Assembly (NCBI GenBank): GCA_002118135.1
Contig: BDIU01000554.1
Span: 1-56,720, forward strand
DNA from: Trebouxia sp. TZW2008
Lineage: Eukaryota > Chlorophyta > Trebouxiophyceae > Trebouxiales > Trebouxiaceae
Length of the DNA stretch: 56,720 nt
Reading direction: 5' to 3'
Shown here: piece by piece, positions 1-10,909 of the stretch
Layout of the letters: each line of letters starts with the position of its first letter
How positions within the stretch are numbered: position 1 is the stretch's first letter
Made by a program: the position numbers and the translations under genes
Notes under the pieces: model-generated
Seen by the model: only the letters and a program-made list of their open reading frames with translations
The model's database searches: none
What the model was told of the DNA's origin: nothing

Positions 1-87
1 CAACAAGTGGTGATGCGTGCCGTCTGTCAGGTCCAGATCTAGTGGAAGCTGGCACATTGCATGCGCAGCTAGCAAACAGCAAACAAC

Positions 88-1647
88 CTGGCCTCGGCCT
101 TCCTTGAATGTGTATTGCCTGGGTGTAGCAACATCTGCCTGCATGCAAACCTCAAAGTGCATAGCAATGCAAAAGTCAGACGAGTTTTACAACCTCAAGA
201 GGAGAGCCACAAACTAATGGTAGCCTCTCACCTGTGCCACCTGTGGATTGTTCATCCGAAATGTGGCTTTGTCTTGAGTGGACTGCTTATGCTCAAATCC
301 TATCCGCAACAGCTTTGCAGCTGATGCTGCCCGAACAGCATATGGTACCACACCTCCATCCACACCACCTTTATACCTTTTACTCCCTATCTGTATATGA
401 TACAATGGCACTTTGTGCAGATCATGGACCTGGTAACCGCCACGGCCCATGCGCACGCCACATGACTGCAACTGTTTATCATGATAAGCAACAAAGTCAG
501 GTGCTCCTGCGTCCTCATTGACAAATTGTGAGAAATCAAACGGGCCTATGTCGCTTGCACCTGCACTACAACAGTGACCTCAACAACAGACATTGCAAGT
601 ATGGATCGCGTTGACCATCGAAGGGCCATCAACACAGCTAGTAACCTGCTGGAGTTTCAAAGGGAGCCTCTGCAAATCCATCTGTCTCTGTCAGCTGTAG
701 ATCATCCAATAGTTGAGTGGCCGTTACCCCTGACACTGAGGAGAAAGTAATGCTGTCGCCTGTTGTATCTTTTGCAATGAGTTCTGCATATTTCAGTGCG
801 TCCATCGAGTGTGAAACGGCTGGTAATGTCAAAGTATACAAGCATAGCTGCATATTGTCAGATTTCTCACCCACCAGATCTCAGCATACGCATCTCATCA
901 CGTACTACTTGGATGACCGCTAACGATGGCTCTCCTATCCCTGCAACATATGTTATTGCTCAGAATACATTGTTGCAAGCTGTGATATCAATGACAAGCT
1001 AAGCAAACCAGCAGGCTATCTGCCAAGCTTGTGTGTCTACAATGTCTGGGTTGTAGTTGAACTCAACTCTGCTGCGGTGCATATTAGTGCAGCAGCACCA
1101 CCATAATCAAGAACTAGTAGAGGTATGCATGATGAGGGTTCAACTATGGACAGCATTGCAGATGCACATGCAAAATGATCAGTGCAAATCTGATGTCGTT
1201 TCAGACACGAATGCAAGCTAGCAAGAGCACCTGTCACACTGTTGCAGATTTTGAAAGCACATGCTTGGTGTTGCACCCTGTAGCATAGCTGTTGCAGGCT
1301 TGATAAAATGACCTTCACCAGGCAAAGCTATCAAGAACATGCTGGATGCAAGGTCAGCGGCAAGCACACTTGCTGTCTGGCTCTCAGATGCAGACAGCCT
1401 TTCAGCTATCCACAGACAGCTGAGCGTGGTTAGAGCACGGCTTACCCTCAACTTGTACCTCCAGAAAACTCACAAGTGCGGGTTTCAAATCATCGTCGTC
1501 GTTCAGGTCAATCAAATCACGCAGGCTGTTTCCTGCCTGGCCATCCGAAGCGGCAACAGCAAGAGCTTTCGCTCGCAGACCAGTTGGTAGATCTAGTCCC
1601 TTTATTGCCTGGGTGGCGACTCTTTTCCGTTCAAGAGAGTGACTCAT
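88..1647 (-). CDS. Multi-exon protein of unknown function (3' end outside window)
   Basis: The first exon starts at the ATG at 1647 (MSHSLERK) and runs to a GTAAG donor near 1445. Further exons were read at 940-875 (IGEPSLAVIQVVRDEMRML), 783-646 (ends ETPAG), 560-232 (contains DFSQFVNEDAG and ends NPQVAQ) and 138-88 (ADVATPRQYTFKEGRGQ). The 875/783, 646/560 and 232/138 junctions use CAG acceptors and GT donors and keep phase, so this stretch is well supported. An exon near 1075-1015 reading VEFNYNPDIVDTQAW is likely, but its joins were not resolved. I see no signal peptide or membrane segment and do not recognise the family. The gene continues past the left edge of the window. Confidence 0.6.
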
Positions 1648-1880
1648 GATGCGCAAGGGTGCAGACAGCTGATTTCAACCAGCAAAATCTGGGGCCCGGG
1701 CGTTGCAAGGTGCTGGCGGTGTTGTGTAGCCTGCGATGCGCTGAAACTGTGCGGGAGTCTGTGAAGGAGCAGGGTTACATCTGTGGCAGCTCACAGCACA
1801 GACTAACGACAAACTGTCGCGGCCGTGCCGTGCTAAAGATTACGTCCGGAGTGGGACTTTGCAGCCTGTCATACAGTAAC

Positions 1881-2040
1881 CTCTCTTTGTAAGGACACTC
1901 GATGTAAGGACAATCTCGATGTAAGGACAACGCCATTGGTAACCGATCACTGCATTCTGACTGCACTGGTCCCTCTGAGTAGGGACAATTCGGTGTAAGG
2001 ACAAAGTTCTTGGTAACCAAAGCAGTCGTTACAAAGAGAG
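1881..2040. mobile_element. GTAAGGACA-family MITE, copy 1
   Basis: This 160-bp element begins CTCTCTTTGTAA and ends TTACAAAGAGAG, a 12-bp terminal inverted repeat. Inside, GTAAGGACA recurs several times near the ends. Related copies lie at 11391-11532, 21706-21868 and 52130-52290, in both orientations. There is no coding capacity, and no clear target-site duplication was found. It is best read as a non-autonomous DNA transposon. Confidence 0.7.
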
Positions 2041-2317
2041 TCGCAAATCGAAATGTAACGCTGCTCTCCGTCCTAGAGGTTTGAACGAGCGCAGCGCCAG
2101 CTGGAATGTCGGCGACGTGCAGCTGCTTTCAAGGCGTCAGCGATGGCCACAGATCCCGCTGACTGCGGCGCGAGGGCCCTTCACGATTGTGAGCGTTGTT
2201 CCGTGAGGCTTATCAAACTTGAAGCACGCGTGCAACGATCTACGCTCGCAATCTTCACGAGTTACACGATACCCGCAACACCCACTTTCCTCCCTGCTTT
2301 GCCGGGGACCAGCGCCG

Positions 2318-5300
2318 ATGGCCACACTACGCTGGCTCGCTTTCTGTGTGACGGTCCTCGTGATGCCCCTGTCTGCCAATAGCGTCCAGGTACGACCACC
2401 GCTGGCTTCGTCAGTGTCCACAGGCCAATGTACATCTCGCTCAACGTATTGCTGCTCTTGCAGGCGGCTCCCTGCTCGGACTTACAACAATCAGTTCCTT
2501 TGAGCGTTCCTGCGTCAACTGGGTGTATCTCGGCGCTGGGCCAGTGCGAAACTACGCTCACAATCACGGTACCCGCCAACTGCAGCGGTGCCGAGCTCGA
2601 GCAAGCTCCATACCCGACGGTCCTCTTGTTTGCTGGCTACCAGGTGCCAACCAGATACTATCAGAGCCTGGTGCTGAGCCTTGCACAGAACGGCTTTGCT
2701 GTCATACAGGTGAAACATGCCCTTGGCTTCACCTGAATCATGCAAGAAAGCTTTCTTGCTTCAGCAAGATCCCATCAGGAATTGCAGGCTTCAGGAAACA
2801 GCAACATGTGTCTTGTGTTGCGTGATTTCAGCTTGATGCTGTCATCTGTACAATGACGCATCATGTTGCACATGCTTGCTTGGCTTCTCGCCGTGTCAAA
2901 ATAAGCTGCATCCACATGCAAAGTGGCAATGCTTGAAGTGCAGCTAAACGAGCATAAGCTGCAGTGCAGACTGCAATCTGGCCCAACACTGTCACTACTG
3001 TCAAAGCCTGCAAAGCCTCAAATATACACAGCCTATGTACTGTGCACAATCTATGCATTCTGCACTGATACAGTGCGATCTTGTGCATGCACAAAGTATG
3101 AGCGTACGATTGTTCCGGTAGCTGAGGTGAAGAGCACCTGGGTTGGGCTGCAAATGCAATGGTGCTTTCCTGCAAGCTTGAGCAGCACCTTGATAGAGCC
3201 CATCATGTTCATCACCATGTATGTCATCAAACATGATCAGCTGAAATGCCGAAAGCCACAAGTTCTTTTGCGGCAGTCTAAGTACACATGCTTTGAAAGC
3301 CTACCCTGTGCGCAGTGACAGCAACTTTGCTTGTACCTGCCTGCAGTATGAGCGTGCTGCTGTTTTGCCAGCAGCTGAAGTGGAGAGCGCCTATTTTGAG
3401 CCTCTGATGCAATGGCGCTCCGCTGCCAACAGCACCTCAGATGGCCCCTACTATGGCATGTTTGCACAGCAGCTTGCATTAGCAGGTGAGATCCCTGTTA
3501 GGAACTGCACTTATGAAAGGGCACTTTGGGCCTCTGATGCAATGGTGCTCCTCTGCCATCAGCACCTTGGATAGGCCCTACTTTGGCATGTTTGCACAAC
3601 AGCTTGCAGTAGTAGGGGAGGGTTTTGCCAGTTGCTGCATTGTACCATTTGGTAGTTTGAGCCTTTGATGCAATAGCGCCTTTGACTGTGGATGCCACCA
3701 CAAAATGAGCCTTGCTTTGACATGTTTGCGTAGCAACTTGCAGTACCAAGTAAGAGCTGTACCGCTGCGTTGTGAGAGTCCGCAACTTTGCAAACGTGTC
3801 TCATAACATGTCACAACTTGTCACTACATGAGCCGCTGAGTCCTCAAACCACGCTATCTCTGCGTGTGCCCAAAACATAGCTGAGTTGCCACTAATAGTA
3901 CAACGATGCAGAACCTGCAAACTTGTTCTAGAGAAATGGCAAGGCATTGCGGTTTGGCATGCATTGATTGATTGATTGATACCTGTGCCCGCGAAGGAGA
4001 ACGCCAGGTAGGTAACAGGTATGCCTTATCTTGTTTCTGTTCCATTGGCATGCATGTTTGCATTGATTACTCATGATTCAATACTACACGCTTGGTTGCA
4101 GGACACTCAATGGGTGGCGGGCTGGCAGCAGTAGCAGCAGGCAGCCGTCCTGCAGATGTAAACACAGCTGACCTGTGGGAAGGCATTGTCACAGCAGCAC
4201 TGTGTTCCTGCCTGCCAGGCACTCAGTGGGGGAGAGGGCTGCTAGCGTGCCCTGCAGTAGCAGTCACAAATTGTCCAGCAGCTGTTTCCAGATATGTAAT
4301 CTTCAACGACAACTGCTGATTGATTGCGTGCATGGTTGCAGGGCATCCAATGGCAAAAGAGCTGGCAGCGGTAGCAGCAGGCAGCCATGCTGCAGACACG
4401 CACAAAATGTAAACACTCTCTCTGAAATTGACAGCTGCAACAGCTGCATCATCGTAGTTGTCACATTCCATGTATTGCTGCAGGGTACTCATTGGGGGCA
4501 GGTCTGGCAGCGGTAGCAGCAGGCAGCCACCGCTATCATACACAAGCTGTGACAACTGTGCTTATGCGCAATAGAGAATATCACATGCATGCTTGCAGGG
4601 CATTCAATGGGTGGCGGACTGGCAGCCGTAGCAGCAGGCAGCCATCCAGCAGCTGTCACCACAGCCTTTCTGATGGACCCTGTGGACTGGAACTTTGAAT
4701 CAAACAGAGTGGACAGTCAGTATCTGACCAGGTAAACCTGCTTCTATCCAACAAAAGGTTTGTCACTATCAAATCACTCAGAACGCTTGTGACATCGATT
4801 GAGTCATCATTCATTTAGACAGAGTGAACAGCTCGTTGGCTGTAGTATCTGACCAGCTACTTGCAAACAGCATGTCTCACACATAGGCATGAGCCAAGGC
4901 GTATGAGGCACTTACTGGCTGGCTGTGGCCACTATGAAAGCATATTGCCTGGATAGAAACTGCTGTTATTCCCCCACAGACTGCAGCGTGCTCAAGCTGC
5001 CAACACATGCCATGATCCCCAACAAAATCCAATACAGACAAAGCTGATGTCATGTCATACATGCCCATGCCTGTGTGTGCGCTGCAGCTCCAACAAAACA
5101 TTGCATTGACCATTGCATCAGTGAGAGTGCATCACCTAAACAGGAATGACTGCTCCAGCTCTGCAAACTGCAGGGTGCATGGCAGCCAACACATGCTTAT
5201 GCCTGCAATCATGGGCGCACTGCATATGTGACCTGCCTCAACATGCCCTATTGCTGCAGCTTCATGAGGCCAATGACTATCACATCAGTGGGAGTCAACT

Positions 5301-6826
5301 GCCTGAAAGGAATGGCTTATATACCCATCAGCACTACAGCCAGCAAACTCCCTGTACCTGCAAGCAGTGCAAACATGGACATACTGCAAGTAATCTTGAC
5401 CTGAGCATGCCTGTGCCGTGCAGCTTCAACAAACTTGTGGCAATCACATCAGTGGGAGTGCACTGTCTAGACCAAAACAGATGCTGCGGTCCCACAAACT
5501 GCAGCGTGTCCATCAACACAGTCGCCAACTTTGAAGGCTGCTCACTTACCCGTGCAATCACAGGCACATTGTGTATAAAAGTTGCTGTGCAGCTTCAACA
5601 AGCCAGAGGCAGTCACACCTGTTGGAGTGCACTGCCTGGACAAGAGTTGCTGCTACAGCCCACAAACTACATGTCGCTCAAGCTCTCAACACATGCACTA
5701 ACATGCCAACACATGCCTTTTCATCCAAGATGCAAGCCACTTCACATGTGAGTATGACTGTGCTGTGCAGTTTCAACAAGCCAGTGGCTATAACATCTGT
5801 GGGAGTACACTGCCTGGACAAAAACAGCTGCTACAGCCCCACAAACTGCAGTTTGGCCATCAGCACTTCAGCCAACTCTGCAGGCTGCACGCCAAACTGG
5901 TGGTGCTGTGACTGGGATCATGGCTCAGCATCTGCTAGTGGCGGGCTGACCCAAGGTGAGCTCTTTGCTTTACTTGCATCTCAGTAAAACCACAGGAAGT
6001 TGGCAGGTTAGCAATTGAGGAGCGGCAAAGTAAAAACCGCAAGGCAGCAAAGGCAAGACTGTGGGTGTGTGACTGGGACTGTGACACAGCATCTGCTGGT
6101 GAAGGATTGACACCAGGTGAGCTCTTTGCGCAGGCTAGCAGAAACTTCAGAAGGGAGCAAAGCAAGACATTGAAGGCAGCAAACGGCAATTTGTAGAGAG
6201 CATGCCTTGCCATCTGCTAGTTGTGCATGCTTGTAAACTGACTTTGTGCCCATCAGCAGAGGACCGAAAGGCAGCAAGCTAAGGTGTCAAAAGCAACAGG
6301 AGTCTTGGTTGATAACGGAGAGCATGTATGGATATCTGCCCATCGCCCATCGCTGCAAAGAGACGTTTGTTTCCATCAGCAAAAGAAGTACTTGGAGGTC
6401 CAAGGCCACATCTTGCCTGCGCTGCCCTTGTGGCTTATATCCCTTTTGACAATAAAGTCTGCAGCTTTACCTTTCAACGCATCACTGCTTTCACTGTTTT
6501 TTGGTTTGCAAATCACAAATTCACATAAGCAATGTAGAGCTGCATGAATGTTGCATCACCATGTTCACAACACATGAGCAATGCTTGACAATATCATTGT
6601 AGATCATGTGTCTGTAGGTACAAGGCCAGATCCCAATGGTGCACAGTCCTTCTGGGCAACTGCCCCTGAGGGCTCTTGGCAGATCAACCTGCCCCTTGCT
6701 GGTCATATGTCCTTCTTGGACTACGACCCTGCCACAGATTCAGGTCAGCACCTCAACCCCGTGGTTGTCGCCAATGCAAAGCTACCTGTCTTCAATGAAA
6801 AACGTAGTCACCCTCATCTGCTCTGA
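2318..6826 (+). CDS. Secreted chlorophyllase-like alpha/beta hydrolase with repeated internal exons
   Basis: Exon 1 (2318-2389) encodes a signal peptide (MATLRWLAFCVTVLVMPLSA). Exon 2 (2464-2709) carries the first strand of the fold (YPTVLLFAGYQVPTRYYQ). Exon 3 (3347-3485) reads YERAAVLPAAEVE..FEPLMQW, as in chlorophyllases. Exon 4 (best copy 4599-4731) has the nucleophile elbow GHSMGG and the Asp motif FLMDPVD. The exon 5 candidates encode SFNKPVAITSVGV. The last exon (from 6618) has SWQINLPLAGHMSFLDYD, which supplies the catalytic His. Phases 0, 0, 1 and 2 match from exon 1 into exon 5; the joins between exon 5 and the last exon are unresolved. Family knowledge: chlorophyllases remove phytol from chlorophyll, but related serine hydrolases have other ester substrates, so the substrate is not certain. 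The signal peptide suggests secretory or plastid-route targeting. Confidence 0.85.
3097..3790 (+). repeat. Decaying tandem copies of chlorophyllase-like exon 3
   Basis: Four copies of the exon 3 segment are visible. They begin near 3097 (YERTIVPVAEV), 3347 (the intact exon), 3512 (a copy with internal deletion) and about 3620. Only the 3347 copy has both a CAG acceptor and an open frame ending at a GTGAGA donor. The copies share downstream intron sequence, including the stretch coding GMFAQQLA, so the duplicated unit was exon plus intron. Confidence 0.75.
3964..4025 (-). mobile_element. Short dispersed repeat with (AATC)n tail, copy 1
   Basis: On the plus strand it runs from GATTGATTGATTGATACCTG through GTGCCCGCG to AACAGGTATGCC. 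Similar sequences occur at 21213-21275 and 27430-27490. The tetranucleotide run lies at one end only, as in SINE tails. The element sits in the intron before the exon 4 array. Confidence 0.5.
4102..4731 (+). repeat. Five tandem copies of the nucleophile-elbow exon
   Basis: Copies begin after an AG acceptor at 4102, 4219, 4342, 4484 and 4599, a spacing of 115-142 bp. All have the same entry phase. They read GHSMGGGLAAVAAG, GTQWGRGLLA, GHPMAKELAAVAAG, GYSLGAGLAAVAAG and GHSMGGGLAAVAAG. The catalytic Ser is therefore present in copies 1, 4 and 5 and replaced by Gln or Pro in copies 2 and 3. Only copy 5 continues into the Asp-containing FLMDPVDW segment and a GTAAAC donor. A further weak echo of that exon's end lies near 4820-4856. 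Confidence 0.85.
5087..5905 (+). repeat. Five tandem copies of chlorophyllase-like exon 5
   Basis: Copies start after a GCAG acceptor at 5087, 5260, 5424, 5593 and 5771, a spacing of 164-178 bp. With the two bases left over from exon 4 they read, in the same frame, SFMRPMTITSVGVNCL (5260), SFNKLVAITSVGVHCLD (5424), SFNKPEAVTPVGVHCLD (5593) and SFNKPVAITSVGVHCLD (5771). The first copy has an early in-frame stop. Four interchangeable open copies with conserved phase are the best evidence in this gene for an alternative-exon array. Confidence 0.8.
5905..6130 (+). repeat. Two copies of a downstream exon-intron unit
   Basis: The stretch around 5905-5970 (TGTGACTGGGA, then CAGCATCTGCT, then a GTGAGCTCTTTGC donor region) recurs at about 6069-6130 with a few changes. 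The unit is about 160 bp. A separate short echo of the last exon (GACTATGACCCTGCCACAG) is found at about 6876-6896, after the true copy near 6720. Confidence 0.7.
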
Positions 6827-7999
6827 TGAGATAATGTATATACCTCTCATGCTGAAGTGGTCACATTTCCTTGCTTGACTATGACCCTGCCACAGGTCCA
6901 GATCAGCCTACTTAAGCCTGAATCTGAACCCTGTGACTTATGCACGCAGCCAACTTGCTTACGAATACGTCATTCATGCTGAATGCCTCAATCTCAAGTG
7001 TCAGCTGAGCTGCATTATGTACCTTTGAGTGCAAATCCTGAACCTAGCGTCAGGTCTTGAGGGTCTGAGTTATGCCCCTGAATGCGCAAGACTTTATGAA
7101 GCTCTAACGCCATTTTCTCAAGCATTATCAGAATGTCCTGGATGTTCATCGCTTTGCATGCTGCATTTGCTACTGTACTGTCATCTTCCAGTTGCTTTGT
7201 TGAGCATCCAAGCAGCGTGTGGTGAATGCTCATGTTCATGTGCCTGATGAGAGGAATTTCATGATCAAAATGCTTAGCATGTGCTCTACAGTCAAATGCG
7301 TCATGACTGTTTGATCTAGGTACACTTTGCTGCAGATGCTATGATTTCACCAAGTGCGGATCATGCACATGCCATGTAGCATCGTGCCCGCATGCATGCG
7401 TGCCTCATCACATTCTGGGCTTGCAAAAAGTGCATGCAAGGCCTCCTGCAACTACAAGCATGCAGAAATCAAAAGGTCAATGATAGATTGGAAAAGTTTG
7501 ATTGGATGCATGCAAGCAAACACGGTTGATTTGTAGATACAAGCAGAAAAGGTTTGAATGGTGATGCAGAGCATTTGCTGAGCTGTCCCTACACAAGTCC
7601 TCACACAGATGTTCAGCCAACAGTAGAGATGATGTTGGTGGCTTGGATGCAACATGCCTGCCGAGGACTGCTGCTTGGTCAAAGCTGGAAGAGTGCTGAA
7701 GGTGGCTTCCTCAAAAGCAAAGCCATGACAGCCACAAACTAACAGCGCCACATTGGATACCAGCTTGTTCAAACGATGGCGCATGAACAGCAGTGCAGGG
7801 CACCATGTTTGGCACAAATTAAATTGCCTGACTTTGCACATCTACTTTACCCAGGACAAGAAAAGTCTAGGCGTGATGTACAGGGGGACCTTTGCACGTG
7901 CGCAGCGTCTTGCCCTTATTTTGCTTACCACTGAACAGTCATTAGCAACTTGTGTCTGAGCACGCACAGCAGTAAAAACAATAGTGCTGTCTCAGCAGT
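6827..7999. other. No clear gene between hydrolase and LRR pseudogene
   Basis: Apart from the short echo of the hydrolase last exon, this stretch contains only short open frames (the longest plausible ones at 7554-7742 and 7753-7959) without convincing splice-linked partners. I see no transposon ends. It may hold the 3' flank of the hydrolase gene and eroded upstream parts of the F-box/LRR copy. Confidence 0.4.
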
Positions 8000-8580
8000 T
8001 TGAGCACCAGCAGCCTGACAGCTGTACTGATAGCGTTGCATGCAGCACATGTTTTTGTTGTCCCAGAAAACATGAATCTCGTTACAGGGCTTGATTCGCT
8101 GGAAATAATGTATCAAGAGACAAATGAGCCACCTCTCAACTGTATTTCTCAGCTTGTATCCTTGAAGAGCCTAACGTTATACGCTGCAAGTTTTGGGTCG
8201 TTTTTGCTTCAGCATTTGTTGACTTTGACAGGTTTAAGCAACATGGTTTTAAGCACTTGGCAGTGTCCCTCACCGAGTATCACATCTCTTTGGATGTACA
8301 TTGGCAACATCTGCAGAGCTTGAATTCTTTATCTATCACTGGTGTACTGGCATCTTTTGGGCAGAATAGCTTGGGTCTTCTGCAGCTGAAACTTTTGCAA
8401 GATGTCACTCTTGAGCTTAGACCCTATGTCAAAAAGGACATGGCCTATTTTGCTGATATGTTGTATCAGTTTGGTATATTTCGCCCTGATGTTTGTTTGC
8501 GGGTTGATGATCAGCGAGTAGGTGCCAAATGGATTCCGCCTGACCCTAATACCCAGACATACTCTGACCAACCTGTCTGA
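8000..8580 (+). pseudogene. Truncated, frameshifted copy of the F-box/LRR gene at 22750
   Basis: The two open frames at 8000-8323 and 8257-8580 together parallel the C-terminal half of the intact protein at 22750-24018. Matching pairs include ISQLVSLKSLTL with IAQLVSLQTLDV, FGQNSLGLLQL with FGQNSLSLLQL, and DMAYFADMLYQF with DMAYFADILYQF. The frame changes near 8245-8270. The F-box end is missing. It is therefore a 5'-truncated dispersed paralogue that has lost its frame. Confidence 0.8.
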
Positions 8581-9262
8581 GCAATTGCAAATAGTAACAT
8601 AGTTGCTCTAGATCTAGACTTCCATCAAGGAATATCAACATCATCCATGCAATCCAAGCCTGCTCGGTTGCGAGTTGTAGAATTACGCTGCATGAGGTTC
8701 CAGGTCGAGGCAAGTGAAGGCTTCATTTGCATGGAACAGTGCAAATACTGTTCACTATAGTTAGCTAGTGCAAATGCTCATTCACAGCCCGCGACTCTTC
8801 TGACTTACGCTTTAAGGGCTGCTGAGGACGCATTCTGTGTGAACTTCACTCTTGATGGGTGCTGATGGCTCACTCACTGCCATTGCCACGGCGACGCGTC
8901 AGCGTTGATGACCATTGTTTCATGATGGCAGCTGCTGGATGTTCAGATTTCCAGACAGCAGGATGCAATGGCGGAATTCTGAATTGACCAGTTTCGCCGA
9001 TTCTGACCTAATCGCTGTTTGTCGCAATGTGCAGCTCGCACGGCACATCGCGCAGCCGATTCGTGTGCTACTGGCTGTGTCGTCTGGCGTGAAGAGGCGG
9101 ATGGCAGTGCTCTTCTGTCCAGCGCACTTGTGATCATCTCGCCAGTCACCTAGGTAACGCGTCAATCCCCTTCTTCCACTGCTTGACGCTGTGACAGCCT
9201 GATCGACCAGCCTTCGTGACGCGTTGTTGCCTCCTTTATCTGATTAAGTTTGAGTTTTGCAG
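8581..9262. other. Gap with no supported gene
   Basis: Several 65-80 codon frames overlap here on both strands without splice context. The stretch before 9263 may be promoter for the next plus-strand model. No repeat or hairpin was seen. Confidence 0.4.
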
Positions 9263-10203
9263 ATGGGGGAGAGCGTAGTGTTTTTGAAGGTCCAAGCTTT
9301 CGGGAATACTCTTGTGCCCTACCAGGGCCATGGCTGTTTTGAGTATACGGCCGATTCGCAACTTCATTGCTTTGAGAAGGTCGCTCGGAAGCTCATCCCA
9401 CTTGCGTTTCTGAGCAAGGTCAGTGATCAGCACAGACTGCTGTGTGATCTTTCCAGACCAAGTCTTTCCGAACTAAGACTGCTGCAAAAACCCCGGCTCC
9501 GTGAAGCCTCATCTTGTTGCTGGGTTATGACAAGGTGCGTTTGGTGCCTTAGGTGGGCAGGATACGCTTTGCTCCAGCCAAGGTTGGTGGAAGCGTATTC
9601 GGCTGGATGGAATGGGAGACTGCGAATGTAGCGTTGTTGGTTGTAAACCACATGAATGCAACCATCAGACAGCTCAAGAAAGGGAAGACTAGGCCGCTTA
9701 TCCACCACGCTGAGATGAGTGGACAGCCTATGCTGAAGGGGCTGCATGCGCAGGTGCATGAATCTACATATAAGCTTGACTTGGACTGCTGCTTGACCCC
9801 CGTATCTTGTTTCAATGTGCTGGGACAAAAAGCAAACCTGTCTGCGAGACAATCTGCTGTCTCTGAATGCGCGTTGCTTGCTCTGCAGCACAAAGTTGCT
9901 GTGAAGCTACATCTGTGCACAAGACCATGTGTGACTTGCTTCTGCTGCCAAAGTGTCAAAGTCAATGCGCTTTATGCACAACTGAGCTCACACATAGGTT
10001 CTTGCCAAACAAGCATTGCTTCACAATGAATGTGAGCCATTTCTTACTGGCTATGCGTTCTGCTCAGATCAACAGCAAGATAGCAAGATGCTGACCAGCT
10101 CATGATTTGGTTTGCAGGCTGTGGTGGATAAGCTGCTGCGCCAGCAAGGGGCAGTGCAACCAGCAGCCAAACGCTTTGCTGCCTTGCATGAGTTACTCCA
10201 TTA
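9263..10203 (+). CDS. Hypothetical protein, weak multi-exon model
   Basis: A candidate first exon starts at the ATG at 9263 (MGESVVFLKVQAFGNTLVPY) and runs to a GTCAGTG donor near 9420. A second candidate exon follows a GGGCAG acceptor near 9560 (IRFAPAKVGGSVFGWMEWE, then VALLVVNHMNATIRQLKKG). A short exon at about 10119-10203 reads AVVDKLLRQQGAVQPAAK and ends at a TAA. I did not verify the phases between these parts and do not recognise the protein. The exons could instead be upstream parts of the large gene that follows. Confidence 0.3.
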
Positions 10204-10909
10204 ACCATTTTCTCTGTCTGTCATGACTGCGTAATGGTGCAGCGCTTGTTCATACAGCTGCATGCATGCTCAGCTGTTGTTATGCAAACAGTAATACAGC
10301 CAGGGCCAAACATAGGCATTTGCAAACACTCTTGGCATTCAGTCTGTTTGCCTGGAGTGATGTATAATAGGCAATGGGTGATCAGTGACATTGCAGCCTG
10401 CACCAATGGTGCAAATGCGAGCAGCTTGTACTACTAGATGTGAGACTGTGGGCTAGCATGTGTGAATGGCCTGTGCATCTGGCTTTGGACACGCTCCTGA
10501 TAGCAGATGTGTAGCTGCTCCCGAATGCCTGCCTGTCATCTGTGTCTCGAAAATTCCCAACGACTGTGACGCTTGTGAGTGCTGCAAATTGGCTGCAGTT
10601 CCTGACGCCTGATGCTGTGCGTGGCATGTTTGATGCATCATGTATCATGTGTCCTTAGTCAAATGTAGTATAGCATATGTGCACCAATGCTCTTTTTGCT
10701 CACCCTGCACATGTGGCTGCAGAACTTGACTCCTATTGCTTTTCATGGCAGTTCATGTCTTGTGGGTGTATTGATGTTTTTGCTGGACCGGCATTTGAGT
10801 CAGCCTGTGGACTCTGACTGAGCACAAAATGTAAAGGAGCAGACAGACACTCGGCCAGTGTTGTGAGTCATGCGTGATGTGTGTTCTAATGTCTTGGCTG
10901 AATCTGCAG

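Noticed and set aside
17..521. Plus-strand short frames at the left edge
   Set aside because: They lie opposite minus-strand exons whose junction phases agree.
9427..9965. Two long minus-strand frames (154 and 138 codons)
   Set aside because: They overlap each other and a plus-strand frame with better exon borders; no recognisable domain.
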